A model generated the notes under the pieces. That model made no database searches and was not told the DNA's origin. It saw nothing but the letters and a program-made list of their open reading frames with translations. A stretch of 9,034 bases of DNA from Coriobacteriaceae bacterium (GTDB lineage Bacteria; Actinomycetota; Coriobacteriia; Coriobacteriales; Coriobacteriaceae): the NCBI GenBank assembly GCA_902835305.1, contig CADFMD010000024.1:1-9034 (forward strand), given 5' to 3'. The translations under genes and the position numbers were made by a program. Shown here in pieces: positions 1 through 6,562 of the stretch. The first letter of the stretch is position 1. Every line of letters starts with the position of its first letter.

Positions 1-68
1 CGCGTGTCACAGCGGAGCTGATTCAGTTGAGATTGCCTGAACATTCCGCCCCTCTTTACGCCCTCGGG

Positions 69-74
69 TATACT
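69..74 (+). promoter_or_regulatory. candidate -10 box for asnB
   Basis: TATACT matches the -10 consensus at 5 of 6 positions and would start transcription near base 81, leaving a leader of about 45 nt before asnB. No convincing -35 hexamer lies 16-18 nt upstream, and there is no TGN extension, so the promoter is either weak or activator-dependent. TTGAGA at 27-32 resembles a -35 box but is too far away to pair with this -10. Nothing else recognisable lies in bases 1-125. Confidence 0.4.
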
Positions 75-125
75 CAAAAGCTACTGATTCGATTTGATGC
101 CCAGCAACAGCAGAGGGGATAGTAT

Positions 126-2006
126 ATGTGCGGTTTTGTCGGTTTTGTCGGTGGGACGGATAACCAATCCGAGGTGCTCACCAAGATGATGGACCGCATC
201 GTCCATCGTGGTCCCGACATGGGCGGTCAGTTTATCGACGGCCGCGTTGCCCTCGGCTTCCGCCGCCTGTCGATCCTCGACCTGACCGAGGCTGGCGCCC
301 AACCTATGGCCAACGAGGACGGTAGCGTCGTCATTGTCTTCAACGGCGAGATCTACAACTTCCAAGAACTCCGTTCCGAGCTCGAGGCCAAGGGCTACAA
401 GTTCCACTGCGGCGCCGACACCGAGAGCCTTCTGCACGGCTACGAGGAGTGGGGCGAGGCCGTACTCGATCGCCTGCGCGGCATGTACGCCTTCGTCATC
501 TGGGACAAGAAGAAGAACAAGCTCTTTGGCGCCCGCGATATCTTTGGCATCAAGCCGCTCTACTACTATCCCATGGCCGATGCGGGCGACGGCGCTCCGG
601 GCGTGCTCTTTGGCTCCGAGATCAAGAGCTTCCTGGACTACCCGCACTTCCACAAGGCGGTCAACAAAAAGGCCCTGCGTCCGTACATGACGCTGCAGTA
701 TTCGGCAACCGAGGAGACTTTCTTCGAGGGTGTCTACAAGCTGCCGCCGGCGCATTACTTTACCGTAGACATCCCGACCGGCAAGATGAACATCGAGCGC
801 TATTGGGATTGCGATTACTCTGCCGTCGAGAAGCCGTTCGAGGAGTACGTCGACGAGCTGGACGAGGTCGTGCACGAGAGCGTCGAGGCCCATCGCATCG
901 CTGATGTTAAGGTCGCTTCGTTCCTCTCCGGCGGCGTCGACTCCAGCTATATCGCCGCTTGTCTCATGCCCGACAAGACCTTCTCGGTGGGCTTCGATTA
1001 CAAGAATTTCAACGAGACCAACTACGCCAAGGAACTTTCTGACAAGCTCGGCGTCGAGAATGTCCGCAAGATGATAACCGCCGACGAGTTCTTCGGTGCG
1101 CTCGAGGACATCCAGTATCACATGGACGAGCCGCAGTCCAACCTGTCTTCCGTGCCGCTGTGGTTCTTGGCCGAGATGGCCCGCAAGGACGTCACCGTCG
1201 TGCTTTCGGGTGAAGGCGCCGACGAGCTCTTTGGCGGCTACGCCTACTACGAGGACACGGTCCCAGTCCGCAAGTACAAAAAGATGGTGCCGCTGCCCAT
1301 CCGTCGCGCGCTCGGTAACCTGGCGCTGCATATGCCGTACTTCAAGGGCCATAACTTCCTGGTCAAGGGTGCCGAGATCCCTGAGAAGTCGTTCCTGGGA
1401 CAGGCTCTGGTATGGCCGGAGCGCGAGGTCGACGGCGTGCTCAAGCCCGAGTACAACACCGGCGATGGCGCCTTCGAGCTTGCCGCTCCCATCTATGCGC
1501 GCGTGAAGGGTCAGCCCGAGCTGGTCAAGAAGCAGTACCTGGACATGAACATGTGGCTTCCGGGCGACATTCTGCTCAAGGCCGACAAGATGTGCATGGC
1601 GCACTCGCTGGAGCTGCGCGTGCCCTTCCTGGACCGCAAAGTCATGGAGTTCGCCGAGCACATTCCCGACCGCTACCGCATCAACGAGAACGGCAACAAA
1701 CAGGTACTCCGCCACGCTGCCAACAAGTCGCTGCCCGATGAGTGGGCCACCCGTCCCAAGGTGGGCTTCCCGGTGCCGATTGTCTACTGGCTGCGCGAGC
1801 AAAAGTGGTACGACTATGTCAAGGAGTACTTCACCGCGCCGTGGGCAAGCGAGTTCTTCGATACCGACGAGCTCATGCACCTGCTCGATCTGCACTTTGC
1901 GGGCAAGGGCGATTTCCAGCGCAAGATCTATACGCCGCTCGTGTTCCTGGTGTGGTACAAGCGCTTCTTTATCGACGAGGACCAGCCCGCTGTTCAGGCT
2001 GCCTAG
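126..2006 (+). CDS. asnB: asparagine synthase (glutamine-hydrolysing), AsnB type
   Basis: This 626-residue enzyme should convert aspartate, ATP and glutamine to asparagine, AMP, PPi and glutamate in the cytosol. The N-terminal class II glutaminase domain (about 1-215) begins Met-Cys-Gly, so removal of Met1 exposes the nucleophile Cys2. RRLSI (46-50), NGEIYN (73-78) and the Asp98 region are the glutamine-pocket motifs. The synthetase domain (about 240-600) carries the PP-loop SGGVDSS (268-274), SGEGADELFGGY (361-372), the LPGDILLKADKM...LELRVPFLD block (478-503) and KVGFPVP (545-551). The start is fixed by Cys2 and by AGAGGGG at 112-118, 7 nt upstream. Its length is close to Bacillus AsnB and longer than E. 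coli AsnB. A terminator follows, so it looks monocistronic. Some family members amidate peptidoglycan instead of making free asparagine (see findings). The family call is very secure; the physiological substrate is less so. Confidence 0.97.
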   Translation: MCGFVGFVGGTDNQSEVLTKMMDRIVHRGPDMGGQFIDGRVALGFRRLSILDLTEAGAQPMANEDGSVVIVFNGEIYNFQELRSELEAKGYKFHCGADTESLLHGYEEWGEAVLDRLRGMYAFVIWDKKKNKLFGARDIFGIKPLYYYPMADAGDGAPGVLFGSEIKSFLDYPHFHKAVNKKALRPYMTLQYSATEETFFEGVYKLPPAHYFTVDIPTGKMNIERYWDCDYSAVEKPFEEYVDELDEVVHESVEAHRIADVKVASFLSGGVDSSYIAACLMPDKTFSVGFDYKNFNETNYAKELSDKLGVENVRKMITADEFFGALEDIQYHMDEPQSNLSSVPLWFLAEMARKDVTVVLSGEGADELFGGYAYYEDTVPVRKYKKMVPLPIRRALGNLALHMPYFKGHNFLVKGAEIPEKSFLGQALVWPEREVDGVLKPEYNTGDGAFELAAPIYARVKGQPELVKKQYLDMNMWLPGDILLKADKMCMAHSLELRVPFLDRKVMEFAEHIPDRYRINENGNKQVLRHAANKSLPDEWATRPKVGFPVPIVYWLREQKWYDYVKEYFTAPWASEFFDTDELMHLLDLHFAGKGDFQRKIYTPLVFLVWYKRFFIDEDQPAVQAA

Positions 2007-2031
2007 CCTCGGCTTACGAACGCCTGCGCGT

Positions 2032-2056
2032 AACGGCTCCTCCGGGAGCCGTTTTT
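2032..2056 (+). terminator. intrinsic terminator after asnB
   Basis: A perfect 9-bp stem (AACGGCTCC at 2032-2040 with GGAGCCGTT at 2045-2053) closes on the loop TCCG, an unusually stable UNCG tetraloop on a C-G pair. A T run follows (2052-2056). It lies 26 nt after the asnB stop codon and separates asnB from the murE unit. Confidence 0.93.
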
Positions 2057-2083
2057 GCGTGGGTGCGTTTCAGTTACTATAAA
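2055..2083 (+). promoter_or_regulatory. candidate sigma-A-type promoter for the murE unit
   Basis: TTGCGT (2055-2060) and TATAAA (2078-2083) are separated by 17 nt. The -10 matches 5 of 6 consensus bases and the -35 matches 3 of 6. The -35 overlaps the end of the asnB terminator T run. Transcription would begin near 2090, giving a leader of about 30 nt before murE. The overlapping TACTAT (2075-2080) is an alternative -10. Confidence 0.55.
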
Positions 2084-2104
2084 AACCGTCCCTGCCAAAT
2101 GGCT
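2076..2104 (-). repeat. possible copy of a degenerate intergenic motif
   Basis: Read on the - strand, this stretch is ATTTGGCA followed by GGGACGG and a T-rich TTTTTATAG tract. It resembles + strand segments at 7715-7737 and, less fully, 6426-6449. The element overlaps the presumed -10 and transcription start of murE. Only three degenerate copies are visible, so repeat status is tentative. Confidence 0.3.
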
Positions 2105-2118
2105 GAGAAAGGTGAAAG

Positions 2119-3681
2119 ATGCACCATTCGGATTCCGCGACCGTGACCACGGTCGATACGCTTGCCAAGCTTCTCGATGTGTGCGGCGAGCTGCGCGCAT
2201 CAGAGCAGGTTGACGAGCGTGCCGTGACCGGCTGCTCGTTTGATTCGCGCGCGGTCTCGGCAGGTGACGTGTTCTTTTGCAAAGGCGCTGCCTTTAAGCC
2301 CGCGTTTTTGAGCATGGCGCTCGATGCGGGCGCCGTCGCATTTGTGTGCGAAGAGTCGCTGGTCGAGTCTCTGGAGCCGCTGGCGCAGGAGAGCGGTGCT
2401 GCGATGCTGGTTGTTGATAGCGTTCGCACGGCCATGGCCCTGTTGCCGCCGGAGGTCTACGACCGTCCCGACCACGACGTCAAGATCGTGGGCATCACCG
2501 GTACCAAGGGAAAGACCACGGCCGCTTTTATGCTCCAGTCGATTATCAAAGCGGCGGGCGAGTCCTGCGGCATGATCGGCTCGGTGAGTACCGACGATGG
2601 TATCGAGTGCTACGAGAGCACCAATACCACGCCAGAGGCCCCCGAGGTCTGGCGCCATATCGCCAACTGCCGTGAGTCCGGTCGCCAGTCCATGGTCATG
2701 GAGGTCTCGAGCCAGGCGCTCAAGTACCAACGCGTCGAGAATCTGCCGTTTGACGTGGCGTGCTTCCTCAACATCGGGCGTGACCACATCTCGCCGATCG
2801 AACACCCCACGTTTGAGGATTATTTTGAGAGCAAACTCAGGATCTTTGACCAGGCAAAGACCGCCGTGGTGAATCTGGGCACCGAAGAGGTTGACCGTGT
2901 GCTGGAGGCAGCGTCGACGGCCGAGCGCTTGGTGACCGTTGGCGTCGAGCATCCCGAGGCAAGCCTGTGGGCAAGCGATGTCCGCGTGGTCGGCTTTAAC
3001 ATCGAGTTTAACCTGCATGGCCTGTGTGCCGACGAGTCCGAGGCGGGGGAGAAGGTCCTGCTGGGCATCGCGGGCGACTTTAACGTGGAAAACGCGCTGG
3101 TCGCTATCGCCGCTGCGCGCGAGATCGGCATCGGTATCGAGGCTATCAAGAAGGGCCTCTCCAAACTGCGTGTGCCGGGCCGTATGGAGGTCGTGGAGTC
3201 GAAGGACGGCCGCGTGATCTGCGTCGTTGACTATGCGCACAACCAGCTTTCGTTCCGTTCGCTTTTCTCGTCGGTCAAGCGCGCGTTTCCCGCTAGTCCA
3301 GTCATTGCAGTGTTTGGCGCTGCCGGCGGCAAGGCGCAGGAGCGCCGCGAGCAGCTTCCGCGCGAGGCCGCACCATATTCCGACCTGATGATCTTTGCCA
3401 ACGAGGACCCGGCTCACGAGGACCCGATGAAGGTCTGTCGCGAGCTTGCCGAGCATGTTCCCGACGATACGCCGAACAAGATCATCCTCGACCGCGAAGC
3501 CGCTGTGCATGCGGCGTTCAAGGCGGCGCGCGAGGAGTACGTCAACCCCGATGCTCCCACCATTGTCTTGCTGCTGGCAAAGGGTGACGAGGAGCTCATG
3601 CACGTGGGCGACGAGTTCGTGCCCATCGAGAGCGACCTTTCGCTGGCCAATCGCCTGATCGATGTTACCCAGTTTGACTAA
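2119..3681 (+). CDS. murE: MurE-type UDP-MurNAc-tripeptide ligase, probably L-lysine-adding
   Basis: This 520-residue protein has the three-domain Mur ligase layout: an N-terminal UDP-substrate domain (about 1-115), a central ATPase domain and a C-terminal amino-acid-binding domain. Visible motifs are the P-loop GITGTKGKTT (125-134), STNTTPEAP (167-175), MEVSSQAL (194-201), HPTFEDYFESKLRIF (229-243, with Lys239 as the likely carbamylated lysine) and DYAHNQLS (371-378). MurE adds the third, diamino, residue to UDP-MurNAc-L-Ala-D-Glu in the cytosol. The DNPR motif of meso-DAP enzymes is replaced by EDPA (429-432), and GCGGDRD is replaced by GAAGGK (400-405). As I recall, the whole set is closest to streptococcal lysine-type MurE; ornithine is another possible substrate. 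The ATG is supported by AAGGTG at 2109-2114, 4 nt upstream. murI lies two genes downstream. The Mur ligase call is secure; the added amino acid is inferred. Confidence 0.9.
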   Translation: MHHSDSATVTTVDTLAKLLDVCGELRASEQVDERAVTGCSFDSRAVSAGDVFFCKGAAFKPAFLSMALDAGAVAFVCEESLVESLEPLAQESGAAMLVVDSVRTAMALLPPEVYDRPDHDVKIVGITGTKGKTTAAFMLQSIIKAAGESCGMIGSVSTDDGIECYESTNTTPEAPEVWRHIANCRESGRQSMVMEVSSQALKYQRVENLPFDVACFLNIGRDHISPIEHPTFEDYFESKLRIFDQAKTAVVNLGTEEVDRVLEAASTAERLVTVGVEHPEASLWASDVRVVGFNIEFNLHGLCADESEAGEKVLLGIAGDFNVENALVAIAAAREIGIGIEAIKKGLSKLRVPGRMEVVESKDGRVICVVDYAHNQLSFRSLFSSVKRAFPASPVIAVFGAAGGKAQERREQLPREAAPYSDLMIFANEDPAHEDPMKVCRELAEHVPDDTPNKIILDREAAVHAAFKAAREEYVNPDAPTIVLLLAKGDEELMHVGDEFVPIESDLSLANRLIDVTQFD

Positions 3682-3692
3682 TGAACCATGAT

Positions 3693-3753
3693 GGCGGCGT
3701 CCCGAGCGCGCTGCCGTTGCAAGCGCGTTTCCCCTCAAGCGAGGCGCGCCGCC
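3693..3753. other. GC-rich spacer with weak inverted repeat
   Basis: The 108-nt gap between murE and the HAD gene holds GGCGGCG (3693-3699) complementary to CGCCGCC (3747-3753), with 47 nt between them, and several GCGCG runs. No T run follows, so it does not look like a terminator, and I see no convincing promoter. Transcription from murE may simply read through. Confidence 0.25.
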
Positions 3754-3780
3754 TAAGACCAGAAGCCCCTTCTACGTAAT

Positions 3781-3784
3781 GGAG
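3781..3784 (+). promoter_or_regulatory. ribosome binding site that decides the HAD gene start
   Basis: GGAG lies 5 nt before the ATG at 3790. The in-frame GTG at 3784 overlaps this Shine-Dalgarno sequence and has no site of its own at a proper distance, so the ATG is preferred. Confidence 0.75.
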
Positions 3785-3789
3785 TGACC

Positions 3790-4701
3790 ATGTCCCACAA
3801 TACCCTGCCGACCGTCGCTGAGCTTTCGGGCGAGATGCGCGAGCGTCTTGCCAAGGTTAAGTACGTCTTTACCGACCTGGACGCCACCATGCTCGCGCCC
3901 GGCTCGTGCGTGCTGCGCGACAACGACGGCAATCCCTCGACCAAGCTCGTCGAGGCTGTCGTGGCACTTGCCCGCGCCGGCATCCAGGTGGTCCCCACCT
4001 CGGGCCGCAACCGCACCATGATCCACGAGGACGCGCGCGTGCTCGGCCTCAACTCCTACATCGGCGAGATGGGTGGCCTGGTCATGTACGATCTCAAGGC
4101 CAACGATTGGGAGTATCTGACCGGCGATATGCCCTACGACCCCGCCTGCGGCCTCACGCCGCATCAGGTGATCGAGCAGACTGGCGTGTGCGAGAAGATT
4201 CTCGCCCGCTGGCCGCAGAAGATCGAGTACCACAACGACATGTCGACTGGCTACAAGTACCGCGAGGTCACCGTCGGCATGCGCGGCGATGTGCCCGACG
4301 ACGAGGCCCAGGCCATTCTTGACGAGGCCGGCTGCGGCCTGGTCTGGGCCTGCAACGGCCACCTGACGCATCTGTCCAAGCCGACGACGCTCGAGCTCGA
4401 ACGCGTCGAGGATGGCCGCGCGTTTAACATCAATCCCGCCGGCCTCAACAAGGGCGTTGCCATCGCACGTTTCTGCGAGCACCTGGGTATCGAGCGCGAG
4501 GAGACGCTGGCGCTCGGTGATTCCGAGTCCGATTTCTACATGGCCGACCACGTTGGTACGTTCTGTTTGGTCGAGAACGGCCTGACCAGCGCCGGCGCGC
4601 CCGAGTTCCTGGACGCTTGCGATAACGCTTACGTCACGCGCGGCAAGATTGTCGACGGCTGGGTGGCAACTGCCGAGCTGCTGGTCGCGGCTCGTTCGTA
4701 G
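3790..4701 (+). CDS. HAD superfamily hydrolase, class IIB (mannosyl-3-phosphoglycerate phosphatase-like)
   Basis: This 303-residue protein is a predicted cytosolic phosphatase of unknown substrate. All four HAD motifs are visible: motif I VFTDLDATML (26-35, nucleophile Asp29 and acid/base Asp31), motif II PTSGRN (69-74), motif III Lys221 in LNKGVA, and motif IV GDSESD (243-248, metal-binding Asp244 and Asp248). The roughly 100-residue insert between motifs II and III fits a C2-type cap, the arrangement of Cof-like and mannosyl/glucosyl-3-phosphoglycerate phosphatases. Such enzymes usually act on sugar phosphates or similar small phosphomonoesters. In the segment where relatives commonly read ENG, this protein has IGEMGGLV (91-98). 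It lies between murE and murI with no terminator on either side, but that does not reveal its substrate. There is no signal peptide or membrane segment. The fold is secure; the specificity is unknown. Confidence 0.88.
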   Translation: MSHNTLPTVAELSGEMRERLAKVKYVFTDLDATMLAPGSCVLRDNDGNPSTKLVEAVVALARAGIQVVPTSGRNRTMIHEDARVLGLNSYIGEMGGLVMYDLKANDWEYLTGDMPYDPACGLTPHQVIEQTGVCEKILARWPQKIEYHNDMSTGYKYREVTVGMRGDVPDDEAQAILDEAGCGLVWACNGHLTHLSKPTTLELERVEDGRAFNINPAGLNKGVAIARFCEHLGIEREETLALGDSESDFYMADHVGTFCLVENGLTSAGAPEFLDACDNAYVTRGKIVDGWVATAELLVAARS

Positions 4702-4754
4702 CGCGGTCCTATCGTTCTGAGCCATATCTTTTCGAGAGAGAATCTGGTGAGGTA

Positions 4755-5639
4755 ATGTCCGATATCGAGAATCTGGCCGGGGACACGCGCCCCATTGGCG
4801 TATTCGACTCGGGTCTGGGCGGTCTGACGGTTGCGCGCGCCATCGCGACGGTGCTGCCGCACGAGTCCGTCTACTACTTTGGCGACACCAAACGCTGCCC
4901 CTACGGCACGCGCACCGAGGATGAGGTGCGCTCGTTTGCGTTGCAGGCGGGCCGTTGGCTGTCGAAGCACGACGTCAAGATTATGGTCATCGCCTGCAAC
5001 ACGGCGACAGCTGCGGCCTTGCGTCTGGCCCAGCAGGTGCTCGACGTTCCCGTGATCGGCGTGATCGCGCCGGGTGCCCGTGCGGCAATCAACAGCACCC
5101 GCACGCGTCGCGTGGGCGTGCTCGCCACCAACCTCACCATTCGCTCGGGCGCTTACACGCGCGCCATTCAGGACCTAGATGCCGGCGTCGACGTATACGG
5201 CTGCCCCGCCTCGAGCTTTGTCGAGGTTGTCGAACACGAGCTCGCCTCGGGTGCGCATCTGCAAGAGCAGTGGCTTGAGAACGAGGACATCTTCGATACG
5301 CCTGCCGTGCGTGCGCTGGTGGGTGCCACGGTTGAGCCACTGCGCGACCACGGTATCGATACCGTGGTGCTCGGCTGTACGCATTTTCCGCTGTTGGTGG
5401 GACCTATCCGCCATGCGCTGGGGCCTGGGGTACGCGTCGTGAGTTCCGCCGAGGAGACCACGCGCGAGCTGACCGATATCCTCACGCGCCGCGAGCAGCT
5501 GGCGGGCGTCGCCGCCGAGCCGCAGCATCGTTTTGCCACGACGGCCGATAACATTGCCGAGTTTGCGGTGGCGGGCAGCTTTATCTTTGGTCAGCCGCTC
5601 AAGAGCATTGAGCATATCGATATCGATGAGCTGAAATAG
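4755..5639 (+). CDS. murI: glutamate racemase
   Basis: MurI interconverts L- and D-glutamate without a cofactor, supplying the D-Glu that MurD adds to the peptidoglycan precursor. At 294 residues it is slightly longer than usual because of about 12 extra N-terminal residues and a C-terminal tail. Motifs are IGVFDSGLGGLTV (14-26), YYFGDTKRCPYGTR (40-53), the first catalytic cysteine in ACNTA (Cys81) and the second in GCTHFP (Cys208). Both catalytic cysteines and the DSG motif are intact. The ATG at 4755 is preceded by GGTGAGG (4746-4752), which is unusually close to it, so translation may be modest. No better start precedes the conserved N-terminus. rph follows 54 nt later, and murI-rph-rdgB is a recurrent Gram-positive cluster (compare the Bacillus racE region). 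The product acts one step before MurE, encoded two genes upstream. Confidence 0.96.
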   Translation: MSDIENLAGDTRPIGVFDSGLGGLTVARAIATVLPHESVYYFGDTKRCPYGTRTEDEVRSFALQAGRWLSKHDVKIMVIACNTATAAALRLAQQVLDVPVIGVIAPGARAAINSTRTRRVGVLATNLTIRSGAYTRAIQDLDAGVDVYGCPASSFVEVVEHELASGAHLQEQWLENEDIFDTPAVRALVGATVEPLRDHGIDTVVLGCTHFPLLVGPIRHALGPGVRVVSSAEETTRELTDILTRREQLAGVAAEPQHRFATTADNIAEFAVAGSFIFGQPLKSIEHIDIDELK

Positions 5640-5693
5640 ATGTAAGGCCGCCGTCAGAGCCTTCGCCACACCTTTTGCCGAAAGGATTTTTCT

Positions 5694-6419
5694 ATGGAGT
5701 ACATGCAGGTCAACCGCGCCAACGGTCGCGCCGCCAACGAGTTGCGCCCCGTTAAGCTCACCCGTGGCGTCATGAAGCACGCCCACGGCTCGTGTTTTGC
5801 CGAGTTCGGTGACACGCGCGTGTTGTGCGCCGCCACAATCGAGGAGGGCGTGCCGGGCTGGCGAAAGGGAGCTAAGGCCGGCTGGGTGACCGCGGAATAC
5901 GCCATGCTGCCGGCGTCGACCGGCAAGCGCTGCAAGCGCGAGCACGCCAACCGCAAGGGTCGCTCCATGGAGATCGAGCGCCTCATTGGCCGCAGCCTGC
6001 GTACCGTCGTCAACATGAAGGCGCTCGGCGAGTACACCGTCACCGTCGACTGCGATGTGATTCAGGCCGATGGCGGCACGCGTACAGCGAGCATCACCGG
6101 CGCCTGGGTGGCGCTGCACGACGCCCTCGCCATGTGGGTCGAGGCGGGCAAGATCGAGCGCATCCCGCTTACCGGCCAGGTGGCTGCAATCTCCATGGGC
6201 GTTGTCGACGGCAATACGCTGCTTGACCTCGATTATTCCGAGGACAGCCATGCCGAAGTCGACATGAACCTCGTCGCCACCGACACCGGTGAGATGATCG
6301 AGCTCCAGGGCACTGGCGAGCAGGCGCCCTTTGACCGTAAGCGCCTCAACGCCCTGCTCGACTTGGGCGACAAAGGCATCGCCGAGCTCATCGAGCTTCA
6401 GCGCCAAGCCATCGCCTAA
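5694..6419 (+). CDS. rph: ribonuclease PH
   Basis: RNase PH is a phosphorolytic 3'-5' exoribonuclease that trims tRNA 3' ends and releases nucleoside diphosphates; it acts as a hexamer of dimers. The 241 residues match the usual length. Family signatures are NGRAANELRPV (10-20), GWVTAEYAMLP (63-73), EIERLIGRSLR (93-103), CDVIQADGGTRTASITGA (120-137), the metal-binding LDLDYSEDSHAEVDMN segment (177-192) and ELQGTGEQAPF (203-213). The position after MLP, commonly Arg, is Ala here, a variant outside the metal site. The ATG is supported by AAAGGA at 5681-5686, 7 nt away; the ATG at 5703 is less well placed. The stop codon overlaps the left arm of a 12-bp inverted repeat. It is probably co-transcribed with murI. 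Confidence 0.97.
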   Translation: MEYMQVNRANGRAANELRPVKLTRGVMKHAHGSCFAEFGDTRVLCAATIEEGVPGWRKGAKAGWVTAEYAMLPASTGKRCKREHANRKGRSMEIERLIGRSLRTVVNMKALGEYTVTVDCDVIQADGGTRTASITGAWVALHDALAMWVEAGKIERIPLTGQVAAISMGVVDGNTLLDLDYSEDSHAEVDMNLVATDTGEMIELQGTGEQAPFDRKRLNALLDLGDKGIAELIELQRQAIA

Positions 6420-6456
6420 CCTGCCAAAAAGGGACAGGTTTATTTTGGCAGGTTTT
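6418..6456 (+). terminator. 12-bp inverted repeat after rph, possible terminator
   Basis: AACCTGCCAAAA (6418-6429) is perfectly complementary to TTTTGGCAGGTT (6443-6454) across a 13-nt loop containing GGGACAGG. The left arm begins in the rph stop codon. The trailing T run is short (6453-6456) and the lower stem pairs use part of it, so termination may be weak. The left arm can also pair with the loop (CCTG at 6420-6423 with CAGG at 6435-6438), giving an alternative fold. Confidence 0.55.
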
Positions 6457-6562
6457 ATCTGGGAAAACGTCGAAGTATAAGACTGCCGTTGATTGAGAGG
6501 GGAGAGGCGGAGGCCCTCGTCGCCCTCGGCGCGGCATTGCTATAGAGACAAGGAGACCACTC

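Noticed and set aside
49..118. CCCCTCT (49-55) complementary to the asnB Shine-Dalgarno AGAGGGG (112-118), suggesting a translation-blocking hairpin.
   Set aside because: If transcription starts near 81 the left arm is not in the RNA, and a 7-base match within 125 nt could be chance.
81..1895. Long - strand open frame (604 codons) opposite asnB.
   Set aside because: asnB is unmistakable on the + strand. Long antisense frames are expected where G/C-ending codons avoid reverse stops, and the protein resembles no family.
2200..3738. Long - strand open frame (512 codons) opposite murE.
   Set aside because: It mirrors the murE codon pattern, has no credible motifs and covers a clearly coding + strand gene.
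3784..3789. GTG start adding two residues to the HAD phosphatase.
   Set aside because: It overlaps the GGAG ribosome binding site; the ATG at 3790 is correctly spaced from it.
5175..6407. - strand open frame (410 codons) spanning murI and rph.
   Set aside because: It crosses two well-supported + strand genes and their spacer. The Arg/His/Leu-rich composition is typical of antisense frames.
6513..6530. Near-tandem GCCCTCGTC / GCCCTCGGC in the rph-rdgB spacer.
   Set aside because: Only two imperfect 9-mers in GC-rich sequence; not enough for a repeat or regulatory claim.
6538..6546. TGC plus TATAGA, resembling an extended -10 box just before rdgB.
   Set aside because: Transcription would start near 6553, inside the ribosome binding site at 6550-6555, which is incompatible with the strong Shine-Dalgarno evidence.
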